From Peromyscus leucopus (Eukaryota > Chordata > Mammalia > Rodentia > Cricetidae), in assembly GCF_004664715.2 (NCBI RefSeq), contig NC_051072.1:45306142-45370141 (forward strand): a stretch of DNA of 64,000 nucleotides. The letters are read 5' to 3'. Position 1 is the stretch's first letter. Each line of letters starts with the position of its first letter. Below the pieces are notes generated by a model. That model did not search any database. It saw only the letters and a program-made list of their open reading frames with translations, and was not told where the DNA came from. Below, one piece after another: positions 22,050-32,115 of this stretch. The translations under genes were made by a program, and so were the position numbers.

Positions 22050-22705
22050 TTGCCCTGCGTTTTTCTGTGACCTCATAGTAAAAATCTGATTCAATTATGG
22101 GAGAAAATCTGTTAGGGAGAAGTGCCAATGATGTTTTTAAAAGGAGCTGTAAGCCCAGGAATACTTTGATTGCAGAGTAATTAATTCCAAGGGGAACCTC
22201 TCTGAGAGGAGATAGCTCATTTGGTCATGAGAGCTTTCGTAGTCATGAAGAAGAAAGGGGAGCACAGTTCTTTTATTAAATTGGCATTGCATCAGGAAAA
22301 AGAACTAAAATATGATTGATTGCAAATATAATGTGGGTGAAGGGAGCATCTGGTTCAGGCGCAAATAACGCAGGCTCTCCAACATATGGCGCCAATTTGT
22401 GTTTCTGCCTCTGTGGTCCACCTTTGCAAACTGAGATGTCTTTGGCAAGATGGGCTGCTTCCGTCAGTGTGAAGCACATTGCACTGGGGACAGGGAGGGT
22501 CTTCCTGACCTGTCTCTGAGAAGGAGGCGGACCATATTAGCGCAGGAACTTGTAGTATGTGTGTGTCTGCAATTTATTTACCGTCAGAGCTGTAAACGCT
22601 GGAATGAAACAGTGTTAAGTCCAGTGGGCTGGATTGGAAATTGGACTCCAAGTGTCCAGGCAGAAGCTCTTCAGAGGTTTAGGCCTCTCGAGTGCTAATG
22701 TAAAA
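22050..22705. promoter_or_regulatory. Candidate conserved noncoding element
   Basis: Repeat-free block with words such as gattgattgcaaatataatg, caggcgcaaataacgcagg, catatggcgccaatttgtg and ccgtcagtgtgaagcac, and CpGs retained against an AT-rich background. Several open frames cross it, but with different frames and no recognisable domain. The most economical reading is a regulatory element; a noncoding exon cannot be excluded. Confidence 0.35.
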
Positions 22706-23672
22706 TTGAACAACTGGCTTCTCAAAGCACAAAAGATGGGATTTTGTTTTAGGTCTTCTGACTCTGAACCAAAAGGGATTTGACTGTGTTTGACTTGAAC
22801 AAAACCAGAGAAGACAAAACAGCCCCATTACAGCTGCCTGCCACAAATGAGCCCGCCTTCCACCTTTTCTAAAAACAGTTGTGACGGTGTCTGCCTTCCC
22901 TGTGGTGTGCCTGTGTCTGGGTGTTCTCAGCCCCTACTGCTGTCACACAGAGCTTGGCCATTGACCTCTGGGCTGCATTCCTGGCAGCCCACACAAGAAA
23001 CCTGAGAAAAACACATTTGGAGAGAGTACTGTAGCTGTCCACTCCAGGACACCAAGATGACAGAGAACAATGTTTCCTTTGGTTTTAACATCTGCCCCTC
23101 TCTTCAGGACACAGACTTTGATCCTTATAGCCCCCAATTTTCTGAGGAAGGGGTTTTAATCAGTGGTGTGAGCTACAGCGCTCCCTTCTCGGCTGGATGC
23201 TGACAGGCCGTTGGTACCTCAGCCCACAGCTGGCTGTGCATCGTTTTCAGGTTACATCCTTGCTGAGCATTCTTGCCAGCAGCGTCCTTCTCCCTGTGCA
23301 AGAGTCTTCCATGAATCCCGGGCGTCCAGGGTTGCATGTAAATCTTTACTAGCACTACAGCAGTCTGGGGGTCACTGCTAATGTTTAAGAGGAACAATGG
23401 CCTGTTGGTTTGTAAGCGCCGTTGCTAACACCTCTGGATGCTTCTGATGGTAGAATGCCAAAGCCGATCTCGGTGTTGGAGCCTTCCCTTTATGTTCTGA
23501 TCCAAGGAAACATCGACAGTGGATTCGGCAGACAGTTCCTCACTTAGAAGTGACTTATGCCAGTGTGTTTCAGGAAGGTACGGCACAGTGTATCTAATTC
23601 TTCTATCTTTTTTCCATACTTGAAAATCTCATATCCACCCAGCTTTTAAAATTATGACATTCATTCCACATA
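22706..23672. other. Unique sequence, nothing recognised
   Basis: No repeat or coding signal recognised. Confidence 0.4.
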
Positions 23673-23688
23673 CTGAAGGTACCTTCTA

Positions 23689-23738
23689 TATGTTTGGTCA
23701 TGAACTTAGCCTTTAATGGATGAGCCATCTCTCCAGCC
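23689..23738 (-). mobile_element. 50-bp tailless tRNA-like retro-insertion with perfect 16-bp TSD
   Basis: On the reverse strand it starts GGCTGGAGAGATGGCTCA (tRNA-like 5' half including box A), continues CCATTAAAGGCTA and stops after 50 nt with no poly(A). It is bounded by a perfect 16-bp duplication, ctgaaggtaccttcta, at 23673-23688 and 23739-23754. The middle differs from B2 (which has gtggttaagagcac here). A second copy of the same form is at 59572-59620. Confidence 0.85.
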
Positions 23739-24279
23739 CTGAAGGTACCTTCTAAAGGCCATAATGTCCATGAAAATTCAACAACTGAATAATAAATGAA
23801 AATAGAAGCTTGGATTCATAAGCATTCCCTGATTCAGGCATGTACCCAACCAATGAAATACAAATGGACAATGCTTCTATATCTATTTTTTGTATGTAAT
23901 AGCAGTTTCGTCCCCAAGAAGCTTCTCAAAGAGTCCAACCAGGTAGACTGGGACAGAGATAATTGAGGGACTATTATTCTTTGGACCTGGAGTGACCTAC
24001 TGGGGATCCATGACATTGTAACATCACTCTTGCAATCATAGCATCTATGATTGCCTGCACAAGACACATGCATGATTAGACCTGCCCATATTTTTGAGTC
24101 CCAGAAGCTGTAGGTTGATACTGGTAGCAAATGGTGAGGGGTTCATGAGGCTCTGCACCTCCCTGAATATTTATAAGCATTTAATGATTGCTAGAGGACA
24201 GATAAATACTTTCTTTAGTGGTATAGCTACCTGTAAGAGCCCAGAACCCTGTAGTAATCTAAGTGAAATGTAGCAGGTC

Positions 24280-24345
24280 ACATGAAGGAAGGAAGGATGG
24301 AAGGAAGAAAGAGAGGGAAGGAGGGAAAGAGGAAGGAAATGGACT
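24280..24345. repeat. (GGAA)n-like purine tract
   Basis: Degenerate ggaa/gaaag repeats on the + strand, with aaggaaggaagga at its start. All-purine over about 65 bp. Confidence 0.75.
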
Positions 24346-24465
24346 GGGTGGGAAGAAAAAGAGACAGGAGCATGAGAGGTGGATATGATAAAAAACATGT
24401 ATGTATAAAATGCCATAATGAAACTCCCCTGTATAACAAACATATTTCAATAAAAACAAATTTAA

Positions 24466-24661
24466 GCCAGGCGGTGGTGGAGCATGCCTTTAATCCCAGC
24501 ACTCAGAAGGCAGAGCCAGGTGGATCTCTGTGAGTTCCAGGCCAGCCTGGTCTGCGGAGTGAGATCCAGGACAGGCACCAAAACTACACAGAGAAACCCT
24601 GTCTCGAAAAACAAAAAACAAAAAACAAAAACCCACAAAAATAAAACAAAACAAACAAACA
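24466..24661 (+). mobile_element. B1 SINE with perfect 14-bp TSD
   Basis: Full-length B1 ('gccaggcggtggtggagcatgcctttaatcccagc' to 'acacagagaaaccctgtctcg') with an AAC-rich tail. The duplication aaaaacaaatttaa is at 24452-24465 and 24662-24675 with no mismatch, so this is a comparatively recent insertion. It has the cricetid-type 'ggacaggcaccaaaactacac'. Confidence 0.97.
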
Positions 24662-24734
24662 AAAAACAAATTTAAAGACAGCAGCAGGAGTTCTAAACTT
24701 TATATATCTGTAATGTTTCTGTCATTCTGAGTTG

Positions 24735-25230
24735 CCTTGTCTTTTGATACTAGTCTTTGAAATGCCAATGCTTTTAATTTAAGTCCAATTTATAATGTTT
24801 TTCTTATTTGTTTGTGATTTTGGTGCCATCTTTTTTTTTTTTTTCAAGCATTGCCTCATCCAGAGAAATGAAGACTTACATCCATGCCTCTCTGAACGTT
24901 TTATAATTTCAGCTTTTACACTTGTGATACATGGTGTGGGGTAAGGGTCAACTGAATTCTTTCCCATGTGCTTATCCAGCTGTCCTAGCATCAACTGATG
25001 AAAAGATCACCCTTTCTCCAGTGAATAATCTTGGCATCCTTGTCAAAAAAGAAACCTCTACATTTATGTGAGCTTATTGCTAGATTCTCAAGTCTGTCCT
25101 GTGGGTTTTATACGTCTATTTTCAAGTCAACATTTATTATTTTGATTATTATAAATTTGTAGTAAGTTTTGAAAGGAAGAAGTAACTTGCTCCAATTCTT
25201 TTCCTTCACATGCTTGTTTTAAAATTCAAG
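24735..25230 (-). mobile_element. Ancient LINE-1 (L1M-like) ORF2 fragment
   Basis: Reverse-strand ORF2 homology: 'tgatacatggtgtggggtaagggtcaactgaattctttcccatgtgcttatccagctgtcctagca', 'ttggcatccttgtc', 'attattataaatttgtagtaagttttgaaaggaagaagtaact'. Frames are destroyed. It covers a region just C-terminal to the reverse transcriptase. Confidence 0.7.
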
Positions 25231-26127
25231 ATGGATAGAACCCCTTAAGTTCAGTGTTTAGTTAATAATTAAATGGTTATTATTTTTAATGTCGGGAAGC
25301 AAAACAAGCAAACAGCCTTCCAGTCTTCCAGAGGAGTCTGTTTATGTCAGGATGTAACTTCAACAGCTAGGAAGACTGTGACCCTACAGAGACTTAAGGC
25401 CAGCTAGAGGTTTAAAGGCCACTCGGGTCTGTCCTGAGAATCCATGCTTTGGGGACAGCTATACTCTCCCAGATTCCTAAAAGTATCTCAGAGCTTTGCA
25501 AAATACTCATTCTCGGCAGCATCCCATTCCAAGACTTTTCTCACAAGTATTTTGGTTTAGTCAATCATTCACATAAATATTAATTTTTATCTCAGGCAGC
25601 AAGGACTAAAACATTTGTCCATAAATATTTTTTGAGTCCTTATCCTTGTATCAGCTTAAGTTTTAGGTCAATGAGGTAAAGACCAGCTTTCTAAGAAAGC
25701 CTTCCAGGAAGCCAGCAGACAGACACTAAGACCAGCTTGGACTGATGTCTGCTCCCCACTCTCCTCTTCGGGGAGGTATGGGGAATATGGGCTGTTATTT
25801 CGAAGGGTACTTTTGAGTTGTGGACTGGAAGACTAGGGTATGTCAAGAAGCCATCGAGGTCACTTGCCCTTTACGAGACCAGCTCTGTTTCAGGAATAAA
25901 CATCCCTGGGTTGGTAAAGTTTTATAGTTACCTTTCAATTTTTTTTTTTAAATTGTGAGTTTGATTGTTTTGACTGTTATTTTCATTGCTGTTACAGAGT
26001 AGTCTTTTGGAGACCCGTCACCCACATTTTCCCTCAGCAATGAACTCTTGAAAGGTACATGTTAATGAAAATTTTATAACTGGAATTTTATTGTTTCAAG
26101 AAATTAATGGTGACTATATAACCTCAG

Positions 26128-26129
<2 letters not shown>
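25231..26129. other. Mostly unique; weak L2-like piece at 25610-25740
   Basis: The phrase 'tttttgagtccttatccttgtatcagcttaagttttaggtcaatgaggtaaagaccagc' has the L2-like layout (attgagcacctactatgtgcc..). Otherwise nothing is recognised. Confidence 0.35.

Positions 26130-26177
<48 letters not shown>
26130..26177. repeat. (AG)n microsatellite
   Basis: Uninterrupted AG/GA for about 47 bp. Confidence 0.97.
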
Positions 26178-26179
<2 letters not shown>

Positions 26180-26578
26180 AAATCTATCACTTACCTTGAA
26201 AGCAGCAATGGTATTCCTGAATATTCAGGCATAGGAGATACACATTTCCTGAAGAACTCTCAACACTTACTTTTAAAGCACATTCTAAGGAGACTGTGAT
26301 AGAGATACCTTGGTATGCACTAAGGCAGGAAATATGTTATCATGCCCAGAGGTTTGACTTTTTAAAATAAAAAGACATTTTTCTCAATTAATATCTCATT
26401 CTTCTAAGTTCTCTTGCGTACATATAAAAAATTGTAACAATTGCTGCCAACATGTTGACTCCCTCAGTGAAGGAAGATTCTTGCAAGTACCTGATATCTG
26501 TATTATACCCTGGCATGGGGTATTTCAGATAGAAAAGCAGCCAACCAAATGCAAATAGTGATTCCACTTCTTAAAAAA
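26178..26578. other. Unique sequence, nothing recognised
   Basis: No repeat or coding signal recognised. Confidence 0.4.
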
Positions 26579-26590
26579 CAAATTCAAGTT

Positions 26591-26763
26591 GCCGAGCGGT
26601 GGTGGTGCACGCCTTTAATTCCAGCACTTGGGAGTCAGAGCCAGGAGGATCTCTGTGAGTTCCAGGCCAGCCTGGGCTACAGAGCCAGATCCAGGACAGG
26701 CACCAAAACTACACAGAGAATCCCTGTCTTGAAAAACCAAAAAAAACCAAGCAAATAAAAAAC
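26591..26763 (+). mobile_element. B1 SINE with perfect 12-bp TSD
   Basis: 'gccgagcggtggtggtgcacgcctttaattccagcacttggg' to 'acacagagaatccctgtcttg' plus a short A-rich tail. The duplication caaattcaagtt lies at 26579-26590 and 26764-26775. Full-length head and perfect duplication. Confidence 0.97.
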
Positions 26764-26859
26764 CAAATTCAAGTTATAGAAAGCTTTTAGGATGTCCTAA
26801 AAAGTTGAGTTGCACTAGACACCATTGACATGAACATGGCTTCATTTTGATTTTTTAGA

Positions 26860-27061
26860 AGTTATGTGTGGGGGTGTTTTGCTTGCATGTATGTCTGTGC
26901 ACGGGATGCAGGTGGTGCCTGTGGGGGCCAGAAGAGGGCGTTGGACCCCTTGGAACTGGAGCTATAGATGGCTGTGAGCCGTCGCGTGTGTGCAGGGAAT
27001 CTAGCCTTGATCCTCCAGAAGAGTAGCCACTGTTCTCCACACCGAGCCACCTCTCCAGCCC
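26860..27061 (-). mobile_element. B3 SINE
   Basis: Reverse strand: 'gtgggggccagaagagggcgttggaccccttggaactggagctatagatggctgtgagcc' and the head end 'agagtagccactgttctccacaccgagccacctctccagcc'. Near full length. It retains several CpGs typical of B3. Confidence 0.93.
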
Positions 27062-27324
27062 AAGAATGTGGTTTTTTAAATCCAGTTCAGAAGTTTAGCA
27101 TTCCAGGTGAAATCTCCTGGCGATAAGAGAAGCACAAATTCTGGTAAGACCCGGCACTGAAGCTGTGGCAATGTTCTCACCAAGGGAGCGACTATGGAGC
27201 ACAGCGTGTTGGCCGTTTGTGGGATATGTGCATACACCCAGCCAAAGCATTCATGCCCTACTAACCAAAGCAGAAGCGTTTGCCATCCTTTACAGATACT
27301 CTGTGTCTAATTACACATACTTCT

Positions 27325-27505
27325 AATGCCAGCTGCTTGGGAGACTGAGGCAGGGGGATGGTGAGTCCAAGGCTAGTCCTGGCAAATCAGTAGTGAGTCC
27401 TTCTCAAAATAAAAAAATAAAAATAAAACAGAGAGCTGAGGGTATAGTTCAGTCGTGGAGTGCATGTCCGGCATGTGTGAGACCCAGGCTTCAATCCCAG
27501 TGCCA
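27325..27505 (+). mobile_element. B1-like plus ID-like composite SINE
   Basis: A B1-like part ('ctaatgccagctgcttgggagactgaggcagggggatgg', 'tcctggcaaatcagtagtgagtccttctcaaaataaaa') is followed by an ID-like tRNA part ('gctgagggtatagttcagtcgtggagtgcatgtccggcatgtgtgagaccc', 'ttcaatcccagtgcc'). Same unit order as 18183-18333. It is either a B1-dID-type dimer or an ID inserted at a B1 tail. Confidence 0.7.
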
Positions 27506-28395
27506 AGTCAACGTGTTCACAGGTATTTTTATCTATGTACACAAGGAGAGAGGCACATGAGTGCTTTGGACAAAGCCAAGGTTGGACACACAAAGGTATT
27601 TGAACTTGGCTGTACGTGTTTTCTCTCACACACACTGAAACTCATACACGTAAGATTAACTAGAATTTTAGAAAAATCTGGGGCCCTTTGGGGAACTACT
27701 ATATAAATCTATTCGAGCGATATATTGCCTTACTTTTGTGAAATAGTCCTCTAAATTTTGATTTCATTAAAAAAAAAGCTGATCATTTAATAATAAAATA
27801 TTTGACATTTTGGTTTAGAAAATTGCCAAAAAAAAAAAAACAATGTACTTCAAATACAAGTAAAAAGAGAGCATTTGTGAAAGGGTGGAGTTCAAACATT
27901 TGCACATTGCACTTTACAGGGGTAGAAATGAGAAGACGTCTTCCACGTGGAAGGGTTTGCCCTGAGTGTCCCACGACCCTCAGCCCTGTACTGAACATGT
28001 TTCCAGCACAAAAGGACACACAGCCTACTGAGAAAAATCAACCCAAAGCACTAAAAAGTTTCACATTTAATAACCATAGATTCAATTTTGAAAATATTAC
28101 TAAGTATTATGAAAGAACAAAGAATAATTATACCAAATACTCTGTGAACACATACTGGCCAGATAAACAGCAGATATTCTGTTAGAAACATATTAGACTA
28201 AAATACACATCAAGATCTACCAATATGACCCGGGAACTCTGATTCTGTTCTTTAATTTCAGATGTTCAGTCTAAAGAATTTTTGAGAAACAATGTACCTA
28301 TTTGTGGATATACTAATTTACATTTTCTAGGAAAATTAAATTTGAAAATAGATCGAATGGATAGGTCCACTACTACCATGATTGTAATTTATTTA
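27506..28395. other. Unique sequence with an E-box palindrome at 27940-27953
   Basis: The longest open frame here (27802-28185, 127 codons, plus) begins just before an A-run, is Lys/Asn-rich and shows no domain, so I do not call it a gene. CTTCCACGTGGAAG at 27940-27953 is a perfect 14-bp palindrome around CACGTG. Confidence 0.4.
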
Positions 28396-28502
28396 TTTTT
28401 TTGATGGGCTCTCACTGTATATAGCTGTATTTGCCTTAAACTCTTGACTTCCTACCTTCTGAGCACCGGGGACTACAGGCATATACCTCCACATCTGGCC
28501 TA
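28396..28502 (-). mobile_element. Diverged B1-like / proto-B1 SINE
   Basis: 'gatgggctctcactgtatatagctgtatttgccttaaactcttgacttcctaccttctgagcaccggggactacaggcatatacctccacatctgg' is a reverse-strand 7SL-derived layout, strongly diverged. Confidence 0.65.
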
Positions 28503-29585
28503 GTCAACAGTGTGGGGTATGTAATGATTGCACAATTGTAGTTACCTTTAGTGCTTCTTTTACTCTCAGGGTATCTTGGTTGATAATCTGTGTGACTCTG
28601 GTTGTATTTATTTATCTCGTAATCACGATACCTGAATTTCCTGGCATATCAGCACAGTATCTCTCCTACACATTGAACTATAATTGCTGTAAGGAAATGA
28701 AATGCTTTGAACCTGGGACCCCAAAGAGTAGAGGCATGGGGACAACAAACATTTCGGGATGACAATACATTGCCCTGAGTTTTTAGGCAGATGGACACGG
28801 GTAACAGCCTGAGCAGAGTCAAAGGCCCCAACTCGAGTGCCTACAGAAGGTCTAGCCCACCACCCTGCAAACCCTCCACAGCTTCAGGACTGCAGGCGGG
28901 CAGGGGTGCGGCCGCTGCTGCAACAGGGCAGCAACTGAGCATCTGCGTGCCTCTTCCAGCCTGGGACTCTGTGAAGAAGATAAAACCCCGGTAGAAAACG
29001 GTGCCAGCCAGGCCTCCCAGCAATCTCCGGGAGGGCGAGAAGCTGGTGCCACTGAAAGGTATAGCGGAGACCGTTTCTCATTCTTTTTTTTTTTTTTTTC
29101 AGACATTTTCTTTACTTCTTTCTGAATCGTTTAGCCAGCGTCAACTCACAGATCCCTGCCTGCCCCGAGCGAAGCGGCCCACCCCCCCCCGCCTTCTTAC
29201 ATCACACCTAGTGTCCCAGAGCCCAAACCTCTCTCAGCACCCGAGAGGGACCCTCCAGTGCCCTCGCAGCCACTTACAGAAAAACCTAGAACTTAGAGCC
29301 TCAGGTCCCTCCTCACCTCCTTTCTAGATGTCAGGGCTGTGTTTATTAAGTCTGCCGAGGCAGATGATTGTAGGATTCTTCCGTGGGGAGAGTGAAGACC
29401 TCCAGGAAAGACCTATATACATCCTGCCAGTGAAGCTCTCCTCTCGGCAAGACCCGAGTTTTCCAGCAGCATTTGGGATCTTGCCCTTAGAAACAGCCAC
29501 GTGTGGGAGAAACAAAGGCCAGTCTCCACAAATGGAAGAGAGGAACCCTGAGGAAAGAGACAAGGAGAAACGAAACTTTTAAGTT
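28503..29585. other. Unique, locally GC-rich sequence without a recognised gene
   Basis: 28790-29060 and 29140-29300 are the more GC-rich parts of the window, with a scattering of CpGs (ggtgcggccgctgc, gagcgaagcgg) but far below CpG-island density. Open frames cross it on both strands without a recognisable domain. A T-run is at 29083-29099. Confidence 0.35.
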
Positions 29586-29589
29586 TCCT

Positions 29590-30240
29590 CTTAATTAAAA
29601 TCCTCAGAGAGATATTGCAACCCTGAAACAAGAGGAGCCGTAAATATGTTGGGAACTGAAAAAACCACAACAGAAATGAAATCTTCTGAAGAACGTTCTG
29701 GAGATAAAATTGAGAAAATCTCCTAGAAAAGCCGCGAGGGGAAAAAAAGTCAGAAAATGAAAGGAAGAAAATGAGAAAATGAGAGTTGAGTTGAGGATCG
29801 AAGCGTTTTGCAGAGATTAAACGTGGAGGGAATTATTAAAGAAAGTATGTAAGAAATCCCAGGGCCGAAGGCCTCACATCTCCACACATAAAGGGTGCGA
29901 GCACTCTGCACAAAGAAGAATTTCAAAGAAGACCTGCGCTAATGTGTATTACAGAGAGGGAAAGCAGGTCACATACAGAAGATCAGGCATCAAAGAGACT
30001 CACCGTTGGCACCACACAGAAGACAGGAAGCAATAGAGCATGGTTACAAAACCTGAGAAAAAGTCATTCCAAACCCAGATCCTTAACCCAGCCAGATTAT
30101 CAATCAGCGTGTGGGTACAACAATCAATTTTACATACTTGTATGGTATGACATCGCATGGACCCTTTCTCCAGGAGCCCTTGAAAGATATTCTCTAGTAA
30201 GAACCAGTGTAGACGAAATTCTAAACAGTCTTATTAAATA
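29590..30240 (+). mobile_element. HAL1 / L1 ORF1-like ancient remnant
   Basis: The forward strand follows an old L1-type ORF1: 'agtcagaaaatgaaaggaagaaaatgagaaaatgagagttg', 'aggtcacatacagaagatcaggcatc', 'gaagacaggaagcaatagagcatggtta', 'cttaacccagccagattatcaatcagcgtgtggg', 'catggaccctttctccaggagcccttgaaag'. These correspond to the C-terminal ORF1 domain (Leu-Asn-Pro-Ala-Arg-Leu-Ser-Ile is readable near 30090). No intact frame. Confidence 0.65.
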
Positions 30241-30324
30241 AGAAACACAAAGCCAAATACAGAGTTAAAAGCCCAAGATATCAGAGCACTAGCGAGTAAG
30301 CCTTTAGCTCACTACTCGCTGCCA

Positions 30325-30690
30325 TTCTTGAGAGAGAGAGAGAGACACCTTCTCCTGTGTGACTGTCTTTTTATTGCCTTTCTGTTCTGCCTTCTCATTG
30401 GCTCTAAACCCAACCATATGACTTCTTCATCACTGCCTGTCTATGCAGACCTCCAGGTCTCTACGGTTTGTACTGAGATTAAAGGTTTGGGTCACCACTT
30501 GGCTGTGTCCTTGACCACACAGAGACTCTGCTTGCCACATGATCGGATTAAGGGCATGGGCCACCACAGCCAGACTTCTGCTAAATAGCTTGCTTTTAGC
30601 TCTGATCCCCAGGCAAGTTTATTTATTAACATACAAATAAAATCACATTTCAGCACAAATAAAATATCACCATAAACCAGTAAGTTTTCT
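30325..30690 (-). repeat. LTR-like or composite rodent repeat
   Basis: Two copies of a B1-head-like phrase (gagattaaaggtttgggtcacca, cggattaagggcatgggccacca) are followed by 'ccaggcaagtttatttattaacatacaaataaaatcacatttcagcacaaataaaatatcacc', a combination I recognise as a recurrent rodent interspersed repeat, probably retroviral LTR. Strand and ends are uncertain. It contains a (GA)n run at 30329-30346. Confidence 0.4.
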
Positions 30691-31364
30691 AGGGTTACTT
30701 CCCGGGTGACTGAGAAGCGGCACCTCTGAAAGCTCACCCCTGCATGGGTAGTCAACTACTCATGAATGCTGCATTCTTGGGGCTCCAACCGCCCAACTTA
30801 CAGGCAGTTCTACTGAAGAGTGCTCTCCCTGGCAACTGGGCACTGGTTTTCTAACCTTCAGGAGGGGGCCTCCTGAGTTTTGTAATTTCTACGAGGTCCT
30901 TTAGCTTCCTCGGTTTTATGAGACTCACCTTGTTCCAGAAGGGAATGCTTCAATTCAAAAGAAATAGTTACACAATAAGAGATCTGGAGCTGGAATGGAA
31001 GAATAGTGATGAGTCAGCTCAGGGAGGGTACAGTGCCACAGCCAAGGACCTGGGGTGCTGGGAGGGAGGTGTCCAGGGAGGAAACAGGATCAAGAGAAAG
31101 ATGGTGTGATAAAGGGGGCAGGGTGAGGATCTGAGCAGTGTTCCAGAGAAGTTTAAACAGTTAGGAGAATCAAAGATCTGTTGAAATTGAAGTAGATGGC
31201 AAAGCAACATAAAAGAAATTATTAGTTTGGTGAGACACATTTACACAGACATAATTACATAAACTTTAATATTAAATGAGCCAAAGACCCCATTTTAATC
31301 GTGTTGGAAAGTGATAGTCAAGTCTAAGGAGCAGTAATATTGATGAATCTGCTTAAAAACACAC
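30691..31364. other. Unique sequence, nothing recognised
   Basis: No repeat or coding signal recognised. Confidence 0.4.
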
Positions 31365-31485
31365 TAAATAAAGATTTCCTGGACTCCTATTGTGTGTCCA
31401 TCCCAGGCTAGGCTGCAGATAGCAAGATGGAGAGGCAGGAACCGCACAGCCTGATGGGAGAGACTGAAAACTAATCTATGTTAAT
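31365..31485 (+). mobile_element. L2-like ancient fragment
   Basis: 'gatttcctggactcctattgtgtgtccatcccaggctaggctgcag' then 'gatgggagagactgaaaac' has the layout of the widespread 'attgagcacctactgtgtgcc..gtgctgg..' mammalian LINE repeat. Confidence 0.4.
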
Positions 31486-31694
31486 CAGATGCTCCCAGCA
31501 AAGTCTCTAAAGCCTTGGTTACAGGTGTGTCCTACTTCTTTCTGAAAGCTTTGATCCTTTAAGTGGATGGCGATTTGCACCTTGGAAAGGGTTCTTAAGT
31601 TAATCATTCTTTCACAGCAGGGCTCTTACGTATAAGCATCTGTACAGTTATTATGGATTTACACATACGTGTTGTATAGTGCTTTCTCACCAGT

Positions 31695-32115
31695 CCAGCC
31701 TGGTGAGTGCTCCAGATCCCTACCCACCTCACCCTCCTCATACTCTCTCGGCTTGCACAGCCTGTACACGAGCCCAGTCTAGTGAGTTCACCAGATCCAT
31801 ACGTGCCTTCACCCTCCTTATACTCACAGGCCTAGTTTGGGTACACAGCTTGCACACCAGCTCTGTAAAGCCCAGAGTCCCACCCACTTGTGTTGTTCCC
31901 ACACTCTCAGACCTGGCTGGGGCTGCACAGCCTTGCACTATCCCAGCCAGGTGAGTGTCCCAGATCCCTGCCTGCCTGTGGCATCCTCATACTCCCAGGC
32001 TTAGTTCAGGTTGTGCAACCTGCATACCAGGCCAGCCTGGTCAGTGACTCAGCTCTCCACCTGTCTTCACCATCTTCACACTTTGAAGCCTACCTTGGGT
32101 AGTGCAGCTTTGGTA
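31695..32115 (+). promoter_or_regulatory. Five diverged L1 5' promoter monomers (78-90 bp each)
   Basis: Units start near 31695, 31773, 31858, 31942 and 32032 with a partial one at 32116. Each carries a variant of 'cccagcctggtgagtg', 'ccagatccctgcc', 'ttcaccctcctcatactc' and 'gcttgcacagcctgcacac'. They lie head-to-tail directly upstream of an L1 ORF1 region on the same strand, where rodent L1s carry tandem promoter monomers. Mouse A/T/G monomers are about 200 bp, so a roughly 85-bp period indicates a different monomer type. Diverged and probably inactive. Confidence 0.65.

Noticed and set aside
23689..23738. Possible true tRNA gene
   Set aside because: Only the 5' half with box A is present; there is no box B, acceptor 3' half or terminator, and the insert has target-site duplications.
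27802..28185. 127-codon plus-strand open frame
   Set aside because: It starts just before an A-run coding for a Lys block, is Lys/Asn/Thr-rich and has no recognisable domain or splice context; length is plausible by chance in AT-rich DNA.
28790..29300. Possible CpG island or first exon
   Set aside because: GC content is raised but CpGs are sparse, and no clear exon or conserved protein reading emerges.
31695..32115. Possible zinc-finger-like or satellite array
   Set aside because: The 78-90-bp repeats do not encode the Cys2His2 pattern and sit directly before L1 ORF1 on the same strand, so promoter monomers fit better.
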